This document shows positions 36,790 to 48,519 of a stretch of DNA of 64,000 nt, in pieces. The stretch's first letter is position 1. Each line of letters starts with the position of its first letter. The notes below the pieces were generated by a model. The model was given only the letters and a program-made list of their open reading frames with translations. It was not told the origin of the DNA and made no database searches. Source of the DNA: Blakeslea trispora (lineage: Eukaryota > Mucoromycota > Mucoromycetes > Mucorales > Choanephoraceae). The translations under genes were made by a program, and so were the position numbers. The stretch lies in assembly GCA_025331445.1 (NCBI GenBank), contig JAIWNE010000055.1, positions 147,831 to 211,830 of the forward strand. Reading direction: 5' to 3'.

Positions 36790-37286
36790 TTCTGTTTCCT
36801 TATCCTAACTCTTAGGTGCGCTCTGTCTACGAGCAAGCGTGCTGACGGGTTGAACTCGGCTTTATGCTTGAGTAAGTTTGTTCATTAGGTAGAGATACAC
36901 CTGATCTTCTAACATAATGAGTTATGGTTCGCTCTTGGCGACTTGCCTAGTTTTCTTCCCACGAAGCGCTATGGCATGTAATTATAACCGAAGATGTGAT
37001 GGTGAAAGGCTCCTATTGAGCAGGGATCCTCCCGAGGATCATATAGTTAGGGCTAGACTGCGTGGGCAGGATAACCTAGCTATATGTGATGGGCGCAATT
37101 TAAAGAAAATGAAAATATGAATGGGGAAAGGGATATAGTGCGATTCTCTCTCTTTCTGGATTGAATGGTATTATAAAAGTAGTACCATTGAACTAGAAGG
37201 AGGAGAGATGAGGAAAGTTCAAATCCATTTCTTCCTGCCAGTCGCAATAGAGGTTTGGCATGTTGAGCATTGAAAATGTTTTTTTT
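36790..37286 (+). ncRNA. Candidate structured noncoding RNA, likely RNA polymerase III type
   Basis: A moderately GC-rich stretch stands out in AT-rich DNA and is full of inverted repeats. Helices seen directly: CCTAA/TTAGG (36804-36816); GATCCTC/GAGGATC (37025-37031 with 37034-37040); a 12-bp helix, 37040-37051 with 37075-37086, pairing CATATAGTTAGG with CCTAGCTATATG and holding one G-U pair; and AATGGTA/TACCATT (37164-37170 with 37183-37189), extended outward by a CT-rich/GA-rich stem. A TATA box lies upstream, a B-box-like GTTCAAATCC at 37217-37226, and a run of eight T at 37279-37286 could terminate polymerase III. I cannot match it to SRP, RNase P, RNase MRP, U3 or telomerase RNA by eye. 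The 67-codon frame inside it has no protein support. Strand is inferred from the TATA-to-T-run order. Confidence 0.45.
37279..37286 (+). terminator. T8 run, possible polymerase III terminator
   Basis: Eight T in a row directly after the last helix of the candidate noncoding RNA. T runs are common in this genome, so alone it is weak evidence. Confidence 0.3.
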
Positions 37287-39840
37287 GAAAAAGTCTCTTT
37301 GATCTGAAGAAAAAAGACTCTATTTATTTCAGACTAAAAGTAAAAGTCATGAAGACTACAAGACTAATATCAAAGAATTGCTATGGCAGTTGTGGAGTTT
37401 CACGATGATGGAAGAAAGAAATTTCACCTCTTCTTGTGGTTCAAAATAATCAATTCTTTGTTTCTTAAGCAAAATAACGAATTTTGCTTCCTATGGTTTC
37501 CTTGTGTGGTTATGGCTAAATCAAAGTGAGGTATGCATTTTACGAAAAGCGACTGAGCTTCAGAGCTGATGATACTATAGAAAAAAACACAAAATGGAGT
37601 GAGGGTCAAGCATTTTACTAAAGAAGACAACCATCTCTTGTTGCGTTCAGAAAGACGTTCCTCATTTACAAAGCAAGCCTGCAGACTTTGAAAATACTTG
37701 ATCAAACTACTGTTGTCTGGAAGTGTGTCATACACTCTTCTTTTTTTAAAAAAAAATAAAAAAGCTTTGGGCTTGTCTCTGAACAATATCATCTCCACTG
37801 ATTCTTTATACGTAATCTTAAGGAGCTCTAGTTTTTGTCAACTTGCAAAGCACAGCTATTTCAGTTTCAGACATTAATAAAAGAGAGGAGCTGAAAACAG
37901 AATCCCTTCCGTTTCTTTCGCTTGACCTTCATTCCTATTTACACTGTTGATACGGATGAGCAAACTTGCAAGCATTGATCTGTTCTCATCGAATCCTTCA
38001 TTGGGAAAAGACAACTAACCTTTTGTATTTACCATTTGGTTATTTAGTGGCGTTAAAGAACAGTAAAAAAAGAAGGAAAACAAAAAAGAGGTGTGAAAAA
38101 TATGAAGTTGCTTTGAGGATACTAAAGCTTGAATGAGCAACGTTGGTTGATAAGCTTGCATCTCCCAATCTATTGCTTACCATGGACAGAGTGTTTCCTT
38201 AGATGAAGTGTTTAATGAATTTTAAATCTACTGGTCAACCTACTCCATATGCTCATATAGTGAATGTTGAATCGATTTTATTCTCATGAAAGAAAAAGGG
38301 GGTGTAGTTTTGACCGAAACCTCGTTAGATTGGAGAGAGAGAGAGAATGAAAAGCCTTGTCAAGCGCAACAAGAATGAGCAACGACAAGACAAGCGAACC
38401 CAGTTATTGATGTCGGTTATTACAATGGTCAAATATTTGTGATTGTGAGAGAATGACACTCATTGCTTAATGGCTTACCAGCTAGACACAAGGTATCAAC
38501 TAAATGCTGGCGCCTTTTAAACCAGTTGTAAGAAAAACAAGTGTTGAGTAATGAGACAAACTAAATAAAACAACTCATTGTTGAGCCTTACTTCTCTTTC
38601 TTCTCACTCCCCCCTTTGCTTTACACTGAGTAAGCCCAAATAAGCTGATGCGACAATACTTGTACCTTTTCAATTAGATAATAATCTTACATAGTCTGAC
38701 TTGAAGAAGTTGTATTATTCATGTAAACTTTTTTTTTTAAAATGGCTTGCAAAGCAACTCTCTCAATCAAGCTAAAACCTTTGTATGCAAAAAAGAAAAA
38801 GAAACACGACTCTTATTCCTTAAAGGCATTGTTTCTTTTTTTTTGGCTGCACTTAAGGTCAACATGAAGGGCAGCTACACTGTTTTATCAACTCAGAAAC
38901 GCCTGCCTTTTTGCAGACCAACAGTGACTTACTACTTGTGAAGTTGTGTTTTAGTAATGACATTGTTGATTTCCTTAGTCGTCTCTAAGTAATAAACAGA
39001 GATGTTTGAACTAAAGCTGTAGTCCTCATAAATTTATTTTTTTGATGTTTTTAGCTTTTTGCATCCATCTCTTTTGATTGCAATTTCTCGAAACCGTTGT
39101 TTAGAGATTTCGTACTTTTTTAAACAAGAAAGCCACTTTGCCTTTTTTGATTAAGAATATTAGGGTAAAATGGGAATTTTATCGGTAAAAGGGAGGTAAA
39201 AAAAAAAGAAATGCATGTTGCATCATCATGATTTTTTTTAACGGTAATCAACTATGGGATTTAGAGTCTTCAAATGAAGATGCATCAGCAGGCAATCAAC
39301 AGTGTAGTAATCTGGCCATTTTTTTTTTTTTTTGCAATAGTAACGAAATATCTAATAGAAGAGGAACTCTGTTACCTTTCCATAAAATAAAATAAAAAAA
39401 AGATAGGTGGGAAAAAGGAGGAGAAAAATAACAGCTACTGACTATTTGTGCTGACAGGTCTCAAATACTTTAATTTTCCAGCCAATCCAATCACAAGCAA
39501 GGTAAAATCACTATCATATGAATCTTTATAAGATTTTAAAAAAAAACAATTTAAGAGTAAACAAAAAGAGAAATCATAAAGAGTTTCAAAAGAATAACAG
39601 CAGCCAAAAAAAAATGCGATATTCATCTGCTCTCCAATCTCTTGTATTGTTTATACAATCAAAAGATAGGCAACAAGTTGTCTTTATCTTTTTGTAATAA
39701 AATTATGCTCACTGGTAAAGTAAAGTTACACAAGTGGCCTAAGGTAATTTCTTTTTGCGGGGTAAAAAAAAAAATTAATGATTAAGTAATTTTTTTTTTT
39801 ATTCTCTTCTTCTTTTCTTCATCTTCCACCATCACTTACT

Positions 39841-41006
39841 ATGTCTGCTGAACAAAACCAAATTGAACTCACCACTGTCGAGGTAAAGAGCGACACTGCT
39901 TCTTCCGTAAAGTCTTTCCTTTCAGGTGGTTTTGGTGGTATGGCCTCTGTCTTAGTAGGGTAAAGTAGTAACAGGAACAACAAAGCAAATCAAGGAAAGG
40001 TAGAATTGAAGCGCGTTTGTTTATAGTCAACCTTTTGATCTTGTAAAGGTACGCCTTCAGACAAGTCAAGGCGTCTACAAGAATACAGCTGATTGTTTCA
40101 AGCAAATTGTCAAGAAAGATGGTATTTTGGGTTTATACCGTGGTATGGCTACACCCTTTGCCAGTATTACACCCATCTTTGCTGTCAGCTTTTGGGTAAA
40201 TAATCTCATACCTTTAGTGAGACTATGTTTACTAACAGGATTCTCCTCCCTTTCAAAAAAAAATTTTTTAGTCTTATGATTTAGGTAAAAAGATTGTTTA
40301 TGGCTTAAGAGACAAAAATGATGTCAGTAGACCCCTTTCTTTGGCTGAAATTACCTTTGCTGGTGCTTTCTCTGCTGTTCCTACTACCTTATTCATGGCT
40401 CCTTCTGAGCGCGTGAAGGTTTTGATGCAAATTCAAGGCCAAGGTGGTGAATCTAAATACAAAGGTCCTTTGGATGTCGTGCGTCAACTCTACAAAGAAG
40501 GTGGTGTTCGCTCCATTTGGAGAGGTACAGGTGCTACTCTCTTGCGTGATTCTCCTGGTTCTGCTGCTTATTTTGTTGCTTATGAACTTGTCAAGAAGGG
40601 TCTTACACCTGAAGGTGCTCGTCCTGAAGATTTGAGTTTCGGTGCTGTTTTGTTTGCTGGTGGTAAGTCATTTTAGTTTGTGAAAGTCAAAGAGAGAGAA
40701 AAAAAAAGAGGTCGATGAAACAGGTAGGGATGTATGAAACTCATTCTTTCATTTTTTTTAGGTATGGCTGGTGTTGCAATGTGGACCATTGCTATTCCTC
40801 CTGATGTTCTCAAGTCTCGTTTACAATCTGCTCCTGCCGGTACCTACAGTGGTCTCGGTGATTGTCTCAAGAAGACACTCAAGACAGATGGTCCCACTGC
40901 CCTCTTCAAGGGTCTTGGTCCTGCTATGTTGAGAGCTTTCCCTGCTAATGCTGCTACATTCTTGGGTGTAGAATATTCCATGAAGGCAATGAACATGCTG
41001 TTTTAA
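39841..41006 (+). CDS. Mitochondrial carnitine/acylcarnitine carrier
   Basis: Exchanges acyl- or acetyl-carnitine for carnitine across the inner mitochondrial membrane. Exons 39841-39959, 40027-40195, 40272-40662 and 40762-41006 give 307 residues, normal for the mitochondrial carrier family. Three repeats are seen, each with the PX(D/E)XX(K/R) signature: QPFDLVK, APSERVK and IPPDVLK. The stretch GGFGGMASVLVGQPFDLVKVRLQT and RGMATPFASITPIFAVSFW match the CRC1/SLC25A20 branch. Carnitine acetyltransferase follows on the same strand 1.2 kb downstream. Codon bias is strong, suggesting high expression. Confidence 0.93.
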
Positions 41007-42210
41007 ATCATTTAGAAAGAAATTTGTGTGCAGTGCTCACAAAACAAAAAAAAATATATCATCATCATTCAATGAATGAGAGGGGAGGGATCTTCTTCTC
41101 ATTGGGATACTCCATACAAATATATTTATGTAATATTATATATTAAAGGATGATTATTCTTCCTTTTTTTTTTCAAAATAAAAATACAATATTCTCACCA
41201 TTATCTTGGGTAAAACATTCAGGAACAGCCGGCTAAAAGAATAAAGGAAAAGACTAAGCTTTATGCATTCAAGAACGACTGTCTTTCTCATGTTTGTCTC
41301 AAGGTACAAATCATGATTACCAACAAACGTATGCTTAGCTATCTAAATAGACAGCAGATGGGTTTATGCAGATGATGGATTCAGACATGTTTGGCTTGAA
41401 CAGAATAGATCTTTCAGAGAGTTTAACCATGTTTACTTTTTTCGAGATGCAGATAGTCATTTTTATACAAGACTCAGCTTATAGGATTCGTTTTTTTGTT
41501 AATGCTGTCTTTACAAATGTGTTTTGCTCTATTATACAATAAAAAAAAATCAACTTTTTAAAAAAGTAAACTGTTGTGAGGGAAGCATATACTTTATTGC
41601 TATTCGAATATCACTTTAGTTCTTCCAAGTATCATTTTCTGAGCTAAGATTACTTTTGCAATACGGTCAAGAAATCCGTCTTCATGCCTACAATGCTAGT
41701 TTCAAATACAATTCAACACTAACAATTGCGCATACTTTATGTGTTTTCATCAATGTTGCTTAGCTAAGATAAAGAACTATACAATATGATGTAAGCATAC
41801 TGTTTTCTTTTAGGGATCAAACGGGAAAAGAGAAGTTTTCTTTAAGAAAAGACTTGGTTACGTTTATTAAGAAAAGAGACAGGTTATTGTTTCATTCTGG
41901 TATCTTTTCCTTTTTCTTTTCTCTGGTCTGAACAACGTACTGTAGTTGTGAGAATAAAGAAAAGGCCAGAAACTCAACAAGCCATTTTTTTTTAGCTTAT
42001 AAAAAGTATACACTGACATTTTCCCTTTGAGCGGCATAACTTTAATTTTCCCATTTAAAGTCGTACAAAGATGTGGGGTGAGAGGTGAATTTCTTATTTG
42101 TAATGGCAAATGAATTTTCAGCTTGTATCACACGCTTCACCATTTATAAAATCGTGTTTTAATACTAATTTTCTCGCTTCCCTCTTTTTTTTTTTCCAAA
42201 TCTCCTCATC
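41007..42210. other. Intergenic region between carnitine carrier and carnitine acetyltransferase
   Basis: About 1.2 kb, AT-rich. It should carry the acetyltransferase promoter; a T-rich leader ends at 42200. No gene or clear element recognised. Confidence 0.55.
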
Positions 42211-44453
42211 ATGTCACTTTTAAGAATCGCTTCTACCAAAGTAGCCCCTCGGTTTACTTCAACTGCTACAGTAAGTTGAAAGGAACAAGAAGAAAGAAAG
42301 CAAGAACTGAATTTTTTTTTTATTATTTCTATAGAGAACAGCATTGGTGCGTCGCACTTTTGCTTCTGCTAAACATGAGCCAAAAACACCTATTGACCCA
42401 CAAGCAGAAGGCCCTATGTTTCGATACCAAAAGAACTTGCCCAAGTTACCTGTACCTCCATTGGGTGCCACGTTGCAAAAGTATCTTCAAACAATTCGTC
42501 CTTTAGTTGATGAAGTGGAATACAAAAAGACAGAGCAGGCTGTCAAGGACTTTGAGGCACCTGGTGGATTGGGTGTTCAACTTCAAGAACGTCTCTTGGC
42601 TCGTGCTCAAGACCCCAACATTGTAAATTGGATGGAAGATTGGTGGCTCGATCAAGCCTATATGGGATATCGTGACCCCGTTGTGATTTATGTTAGTTAT
42701 TTCTTTTTGTACAAGGATGACAAGTTGCGTAAGAATCCTGCTGAACGTGCTGCTGCCATTACAACAGCTGCTCTTGAATTCAAGAAGCAAATTGTAGAGT
42801 AAGTTGTGTTCTTTTTTTTGAGTTACGTGCCTACCTAACCCTGGAATTTTCATAGTAAAACTTTGTCTGTTGAAATGGCCAAGGGCGAACCTATGTGTAT
42901 GGATTCTTACAAGTACATGTTCAACAACTGTCGTATTCCCAAGAAGCCCTCTGATTATGAAGCCATTCATGATCCTGTCAAAAACAACCATGTGATTGCT
43001 ATCCGCAAGAACAAGTTTTATGTGATTGACACTATCCATCAAGGCCAACAGCTCTCTACAGCTGAACTTCAACATCAGTTCCAAAACATCATTGATCAAG
43101 CAGGCTATTCAAAGGGTGTTCCTATCGGTCTCTTGACATCAGATAACCGTGATAGATGGACAGAGGTAAAAAAAAAAAATAGACATAGAGTTGAATAATA
43201 AGTTGTGTCTCATACATGCGTGTAGTACCGTGAACGCTTGATGGCTGTGAACCCCGAGAATTCTCGTTTGTTGGAAAAGATTGAATCATCCGATTTTATT
43301 GTTTGTTTGGATGACCAAACACCCTTCACTCGCGATGAAGGATCTCGCGCTTGTTGGCATGGTGATGGACGTAACCGATTCTTTGATAAGCCACTTCAGT
43401 TCATTGTTTTCGAGAATGGTAAGGCCGGTTTTATGGGCGAGGTAAGAAAAAAAAAAGTGATCTATTTTGCCACAAGCAAATATACTCATGGAAATTCTAT
43501 AGCACTCTTGTATGGATGGTACCGCTACCTGTCGACTAAATGAATATGTCTGTGATGGGTAAAATAAGATGACGATCTACAAACCCATCAGAATTTTAAA
43601 ATAACTCTTTTTTTGAAAATTTAGTTTGAATAGAAACCTCATTCAACATGGTTCTAGTCATGTTCGTTCCGATCTTCCTACACCTCACGAACTCAAGTTC
43701 CATATAGATGATGCTGTTATCAAGGATGTTAAATCAGCCGGATTTCAATTTGAGGAATTGATCAACAAGCATGAATTGACTGTCTTGGCTTATCAAGCCT
43801 ATGGTAAGAACTTGATCAAGAAATTCAAGTGTTCGCCTGATGGCTATGCCCAAATGGTCATTCAATTGGCTTATTACAAGATGTTCGGTACTAGCCGTCC
43901 TACCTATGAATCTGCCCAAACTCGAAAGTTCCAACGTGGACGTACAGAGACTTCTCGTACTGTCTCTACTGAATCTATTGCATTCGTCAAGACCATGGAA
44001 GACCCTCGTGCCTCCAACGAGCAAAAGATTTCATCTCTTCGTGCTGCCTTGAAGGCTCAAGGTGCTTATATGGCAGATGCTGTGAATGGCCATGGTGTTG
44101 ATCGCCATCTGTTTGGCCTCAAGAACAGCCTAAAGCCAGGAGAACAGAAGCCTGAACTCTTCACACAACCTATCAATGCTTATTCTTCACATTGGTATCT
44201 CTCTACATCTCAACTCTCCTCTGAACACTTTGATGGTTATGGATGGGGTCAGGTAGTCAATGATGGTTTCGGTTGTGCTTACATGATCAAGAACAATGCT
44301 CTCCAATTCAACGTTGCAAGTGTGAAGGATCTCGAAGTGCATGGTACACGTTACGTCAATGGCACACATCACTTTAAACAAGCCTTAGAAGATGCTGCTA
44401 ATGATTTGAGAGATTTGATGATGACTGAGCTTGAAGTTGAAGCTAAATTGTAA
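42211..44453 (+). CDS. Carnitine O-acetyltransferase, mitochondrial and peroxisomal (CAT2-like)
   Basis: Moves acetyl groups between CoA and carnitine so that peroxisomal acetyl-CoA can enter mitochondria. Exons 42211-42270, 42335-42798, 42856-43165, 43226-43441, 43503-43558 and 43625-44453 give 644 residues. The N-terminus is a typical mitochondrial presequence, basic and Ser/Ala-rich, split by intron 1 after residue 20. The protein ends in AKL, a type 1 peroxisomal signal, as does yeast Cat2. The catalytic His is in GEHSCMDGT at about residue 351, read across the exon 4-5 junction. LPKLPVPPLGATL, QAYMGYRDPVV and the C-terminal SSEHFDGYGWGQVVNDGFG are family marks. It lies in tandem with the carnitine carrier. 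Confidence 0.95.
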
Positions 44454-45916
44454 AAGTAATAAAAAAAAAGTATGGTTATTCTGCATTGTTATTCAAGGCA
44501 ACGTTTGTAGATAATGCAATTGAATATTTAGGTTTATTGACATGCTACTTTTAATTGCAGGAAGTTTAGTAAAAAAAAAAATGGATAGGATGCTAGACAA
44601 TAGAACCTTTTTTTTTTCTATTTGATTTTGCATAGTTTCTTTTATTAAGGAAAATTGTATCTTTTAAAAGAACAGCTTGTTCCCTCTTTTTTTTTTTGTC
44701 ATTTGAACGATAGCCTGTATACTCAAATGTTGACTCTAGAGTTTTTGCCTTTTATATATATATATATCTCAAGCCATTCTTTCCTTTTTTTTCTTGGGAT
44801 TGTTCTCTTTGTGATGATAGTAACAGTATGATAGTCTACTCTTGCTGACTTTGCGAGACCAATCAAAATGCTGCCCTTTTTTTCTTAATAGCATCTCTTT
44901 CTTTACTACTTGGATATCAAACCATGATTGCATGCCCACTTGGTTGAATAACAATCATTGAAAAAAGAAACGGCTATTCATCGTTTGAATATGCTACACT
45001 CTATGTTTGAAGAAACTTGGCTATCCATCTAAGAATTGTTAGCATCGATTACATGGTTAATAAAGGTTGTTGAGACAATGTCAGTTTTTTTTTATTCCTG
45101 CATGCAAAACAATATCAAGGCTTGCTTTTTTTTTTTCACTCTTGAAAGAAAATAGAACATGAAGGTATGACATGTAACTAGTGTTCCCAATTACCTGTCA
45201 TGATATATAAGGAAAAGGTATATAACCTTGGCTATTTGGAAGCTTATCATCTTGGACCTTTTCTTTTACTATTGTTTGAAGCACAATATCGTTGGCTTTG
45301 TCTCTTAGCAATATAAGCTTGTTTAAACATGACTAATAGAGCTTGAGTCGTATTTAATGCAACAAGTACATTAGTTTTGGTAACTGTCTTATGCAACCAA
45401 TATGTTGAAGCCCTCGTTCCAAAATTTTGTCAGGTACAACACTACTCATGCTTATTTTTTATTTTATTTTTCTCAGGTGTAGTGAACTATAGAGTTCATT
45501 TGGTTCTTTCTAATGATAGTGGTAAACCATGAAAGTTTGCAATGACTGAGTTCTCCTAAAGAGGATTGAAGTCTTGAAATCACCTCTTGAACCAATGAAT
45601 CAGCTAAATTTCAGTTTGCTAGCTTAGTTATGATGGTGGCTTTCCTTCTCTTCTGACGATAACCATTGATGCTGATTTAACCCGAAGCACTGTTTTGTTA
45701 GAGTGATTGAATGATTGTTATTTTATTACTATAGATAGATAAACATGCTGGCTACATAAGAAAGAGGAATAAATAATGGTTTATAAGCAAAGAAGGAATG
45801 AAATGTACAGAATAAAGTATGTCAATGAATGTATATGTATATAGTGATGCATTTGTATACAACACATCAGATGAGGGAATAGAACTATTTATAGGGGGGA
45901 AGTTTAAAAGAAAGAA
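44454..45916. other. Intergenic region (convergent 3' ends)
   Basis: About 1.5 kb of AT-rich DNA between two genes pointing at each other. Contains a (TA)n run at about 44754-44768 and T runs. No supported gene. Confidence 0.55.
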
Positions 45917-47011
45917 TTAATTAGTACTGATAGTAGTAAGGGAAGCCAGTTGTCTTTCCAATTCAAGCACACGCTGTTTGTAGCCTGTAACTTCGTGTTG
46001 TAACAGACGGATATGATCGACAGATTTGCGAAGGATAGCACCTTTATTTGGCTTGTTGTTGTTACCATTTACACTTGTACAAGCCAGTTCCTCCAGCATA
46101 GCCTCAGGTAAGAGTGTGCCTAATTCTTGGATACGTTCATTGATGTTCTCTCTTCTTCTTCTTTCAACTATACACAAGAGTCAATAAAGAAAAATCAACC
46201 AACTCATGTTTTTTTTTTCTATTATTACCTGCATTATGAGATTCTCTTCTACGGCGTTTCTTTTCTGAAAGTAATTGTTGACTACAATAATAATGATAAA
46301 TGTATGAAACTGATAACAAAACAAACAAACTTACTGTATTTGGATAGATTCATATTCTTCTAAACTGTTTGTACCAGTAACCAAACTATGACTCAGACTC
46401 TTTTGCTTATCTTGGTGGTAAGCAGTGATGTTCTGCATATGATTCGTTAGAAATTCATAACCCGTTTGAGCAGGTGCGGAGAAAGGTTGATTGTACATAA
46501 ATGAAGGTGGCGAAGCAGCCAAAGAAGCTGTATCCTTACTGCTGCCCATACTGTTGTTTCTTTGGTGACGATAAGGATGGTCCACTGAAGAAGCGTAATC
46601 GGAAGGAGATTCGTCCTGAAACAGTTCGCTTGAACTAGAATGTTGATGACTGGCCATCAAGAGTGTGTTTGTGTTTATCTTGGGTTGGGATGGGAAAAAG
46701 TAATTGTTGGGTTGTTGATCAGGTACGAGCATCATATTACTAAATGTAAGAGGCAAACCATGATGATCAAGATCATCAAAATCTTGTAGGGATGGGGAAG
46801 TAGATTCAGGGGACAGAAACTGGTTTTGGCGTTGTTGTTGTTGTTGTCGATAATATTCACTAAAATCAATGGTAGGTGCAGCACGCTGTTCAATAGGTGA
46901 ATCAAGCTGTAAATGGCTCAAGGAGACATGTTGTTGTTGTTGTTGCTGAGTAGCAAACAGATGATAAGCAGTTGGATTCTTTAACTTGAAAGGGGAATCA
47001 TTATCTGTCAT
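45917..47011 (-). CDS. bHLH transcription factor, MiT/TFE-like
   Basis: Sequence-specific regulator expected to bind E-boxes (CACGTG type). Minus-strand exons 46335-47011, 46229-46281 and 45917-46167 give 326 residues. The basic region KKRRRRESHNAVERRRRENINERI at about 233-256 has the H-x3-E-x3-R residues that read E-boxes, and is read across two introns. Helix 1 (INERIQELGTLLPE), a loop with a run of Asn, helix 2 (GAILRKSVDHIRLLQ) and a short leucine-zipper-like heptad end the protein, close to MITF/TFEB in order. The N-terminal two-thirds is low-complexity with Gln runs, His and Ser. The CAG/CAA tracts could vary in length. A strong TATA box lies upstream. Confidence 0.9.
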
Positions 47012-47752
47012 TTTTGTTAATAAGCGATAAGAAAATAGGTAAAGTGTGAGTTATTTCAATTGATTGTAAACATCAACCTTTATATATATTAAAAAAAACA
47101 AAAGAAAGTCCAAATTAGGAAGGTATCTGTATGCGAATTTTTTAAGTTTTCCATCTTTTTTTTTTTTTTTTGTAGTCAGACTGTGTAATTCGGAATGGGA
47201 AATTGATTCAAGGCCAATCGCATGGTAAGCCTTTTTTTTTCTTTTCAGGGACATATGATGAATCAAATGAGTTTTGATCAGAGATGACAAGAACAAAATT
47301 CCTTCTTTATCCTTCTTTCTTGATTCAGCCTGAATATTTTTTGGAGTTTTTTTGGGGGGGTTTTTGTGTTTTTTTTATGCTTTTTTTATGTGTTTTTTTT
47401 ATGTTATATTCATGATGATTATAAAATAGATGAATTCAGCCCAGATGGTTAGGTCTGTGCAGGCTTACATTTCAAAAAGAACGATGACAAAGCAAAATCT
47501 GTTCCTGAAATGACGTACATTCTCTCTTCTATACAATCTATATAAAAACACGAAGGAATTGTACGACAATGCAGAGTTTACTTATTGTCCCCCTTTTTTT
47601 TTCGGCATTTTCTATTTTGTTGCTATTGGCAACACAAAAAAAAAAGATAGAAACACTAATGATAACAGCGCACTTTACAAAAATGCGTATTGCATAATGT
47701 TTCATAGAAACAAATTTGTCTTTTTTAATCATTCCATTGACAGAAGGATAAA
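47012..47752. other. Upstream region of the bHLH gene
   Basis: Contains the bHLH TATA box and, further up, an odd T-rich tract with TTTTATG repeats and a G7 run (about 47335-47410). The 3' end of the RBM18-like gene borders it. No gene recognised inside. Confidence 0.55.
47079..47090 (-). promoter_or_regulatory. TATA box of the bHLH gene
   Basis: ATATATATAAAGG on the minus strand about 70-80 bases before the bHLH start codon, the expected distance for a fungal core promoter with a short leader. Confidence 0.5.
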
Positions 47753-48519
47753 TCAATATGGCTTGAATCCCTTGATGTTCTCCCCTTTAAGTCGAGCTAG
47801 TTTCTCTTCAATCGCTTTGATCTTTGCATCTGTTCTGTATACTTGAGTTAGTAAGGTGAAAGGATTAGATAGTCTTTTGGTTGACTTACGATGAATGCTT
47901 CATCTTTTGACTTTTTAGTAATGAAATAGTTGTAGTAGGCTTATGTAGAGTTTGGCCACGTTTTTTTGCCTGGTTTTGCTCTGGTATCTAAATAAAGAAT
48001 TTGTCAAAACAAGGTGTGACTAGATTAAAAAAAAAAAGGATCGACTATTTTTTTTTTCTTCTTACCATATGTGCAAATGATACCACTATGGATCTTCCTC
48101 GTATTGTCTTGCCATGCATTGTATGAATGGCATTTAATGCTTGCTTAAATTTAAAGTCAGCCAGTAAGTTCTTTCTCTCTCTCTCTGTGTGTGTGTGTGT
48201 GTGTTTTTCTTACGTCTTTGGTTTCAAACTCTAAAAAGCAATATCCTCTTGATAAACCCTTCTTCACACCAGTCCAATGCACCATCACTTCAATGTATGT
48301 GATTTTTCCAAATGGTTGAAAGAGTTTCATGATGGCATACCTAAAGAGTGAGTAAAGAAAGGAGACAAATACGTGTCTTTGTAAAGGAAGCTTACTCGTT
48401 TACTGTTTCGTCGAGATTGCCAATATAAAGTCTCTATACAGTATTAACTTGTTGAACAAGAATAAACCAACATGATCAGCCTTACCTTGTTGGCTGTTGT
48501 AGGTGGCTGATCACTCATC
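47753..48519 (-). CDS. RRM RNA-binding protein, RBM18-like
   Basis: Small RNA-binding protein of 151 residues in six short exons on the minus strand: 48487-48519, 48396-48433, 48214-48340, 48066-48143, 47890-47987 and 47753-47834; frame is kept throughout. One RRM spans about 12-90: RNP2 is RLYIGNL, RNP1 is SRGYCFLEF, and the last strand is GRSIVVSFAHM. The C-terminal TDAKIKAIEEKLARLK helix matches the end of metazoan RBM18, which is otherwise poorly characterised. Introns take up a large part of the gene. The intron between exons 3 and 4 carries a dinucleotide repeat. The acceptor of exon 6 (47834) was chosen for frame. Confidence 0.85.
48173..48204 (+). repeat. (CT)n(GT)n microsatellite in an RBM18-like intron
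   Basis: A run of CT repeats followed by about nine GT repeats, inside the third intron of the RBM18-like gene (read as AC/AG on the coding strand). Likely length-variable. Confidence 0.85.

Larger units (their letters stand above)
35194..39840. other. Gene-poor 4.6 kb region
   Basis: Lies between the divergent Unc13-like (-) and carnitine carrier (+) genes. Apart from the structured RNA candidate at 36.76-37.29 kb I see no supported gene. A 124-codon minus frame at 37424-37798 is AT-biased with Lys/Phe runs and no domain. A and T runs are frequent; the last 60 bases form a T-rich leader of the carrier gene. Confidence 0.5.

Noticed and set aside
36917..37120. 67-codon plus-strand frame
   Set aside because: It overlaps several perfect inverted repeats of the candidate noncoding RNA and shows no domain, splice or codon-use support.
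37217..37226. GTTCAAATCC as a tRNA T-loop
   Set aside because: Flanking bases do not form a T stem and no D arm or acceptor stem pairs around it; kept only as a B-box-like element.
37424..37798. 124-codon minus-strand frame
   Set aside because: Composition follows local AT bias, it contains a Phe/Lys run from a T/A tract, and no family is recognised.
48173..48204. Dinucleotide run as a telomere or CRISPR-like array
   Set aside because: Simple CT/GT microsatellite inside an intron; no spacer-repeat structure anywhere in the window.
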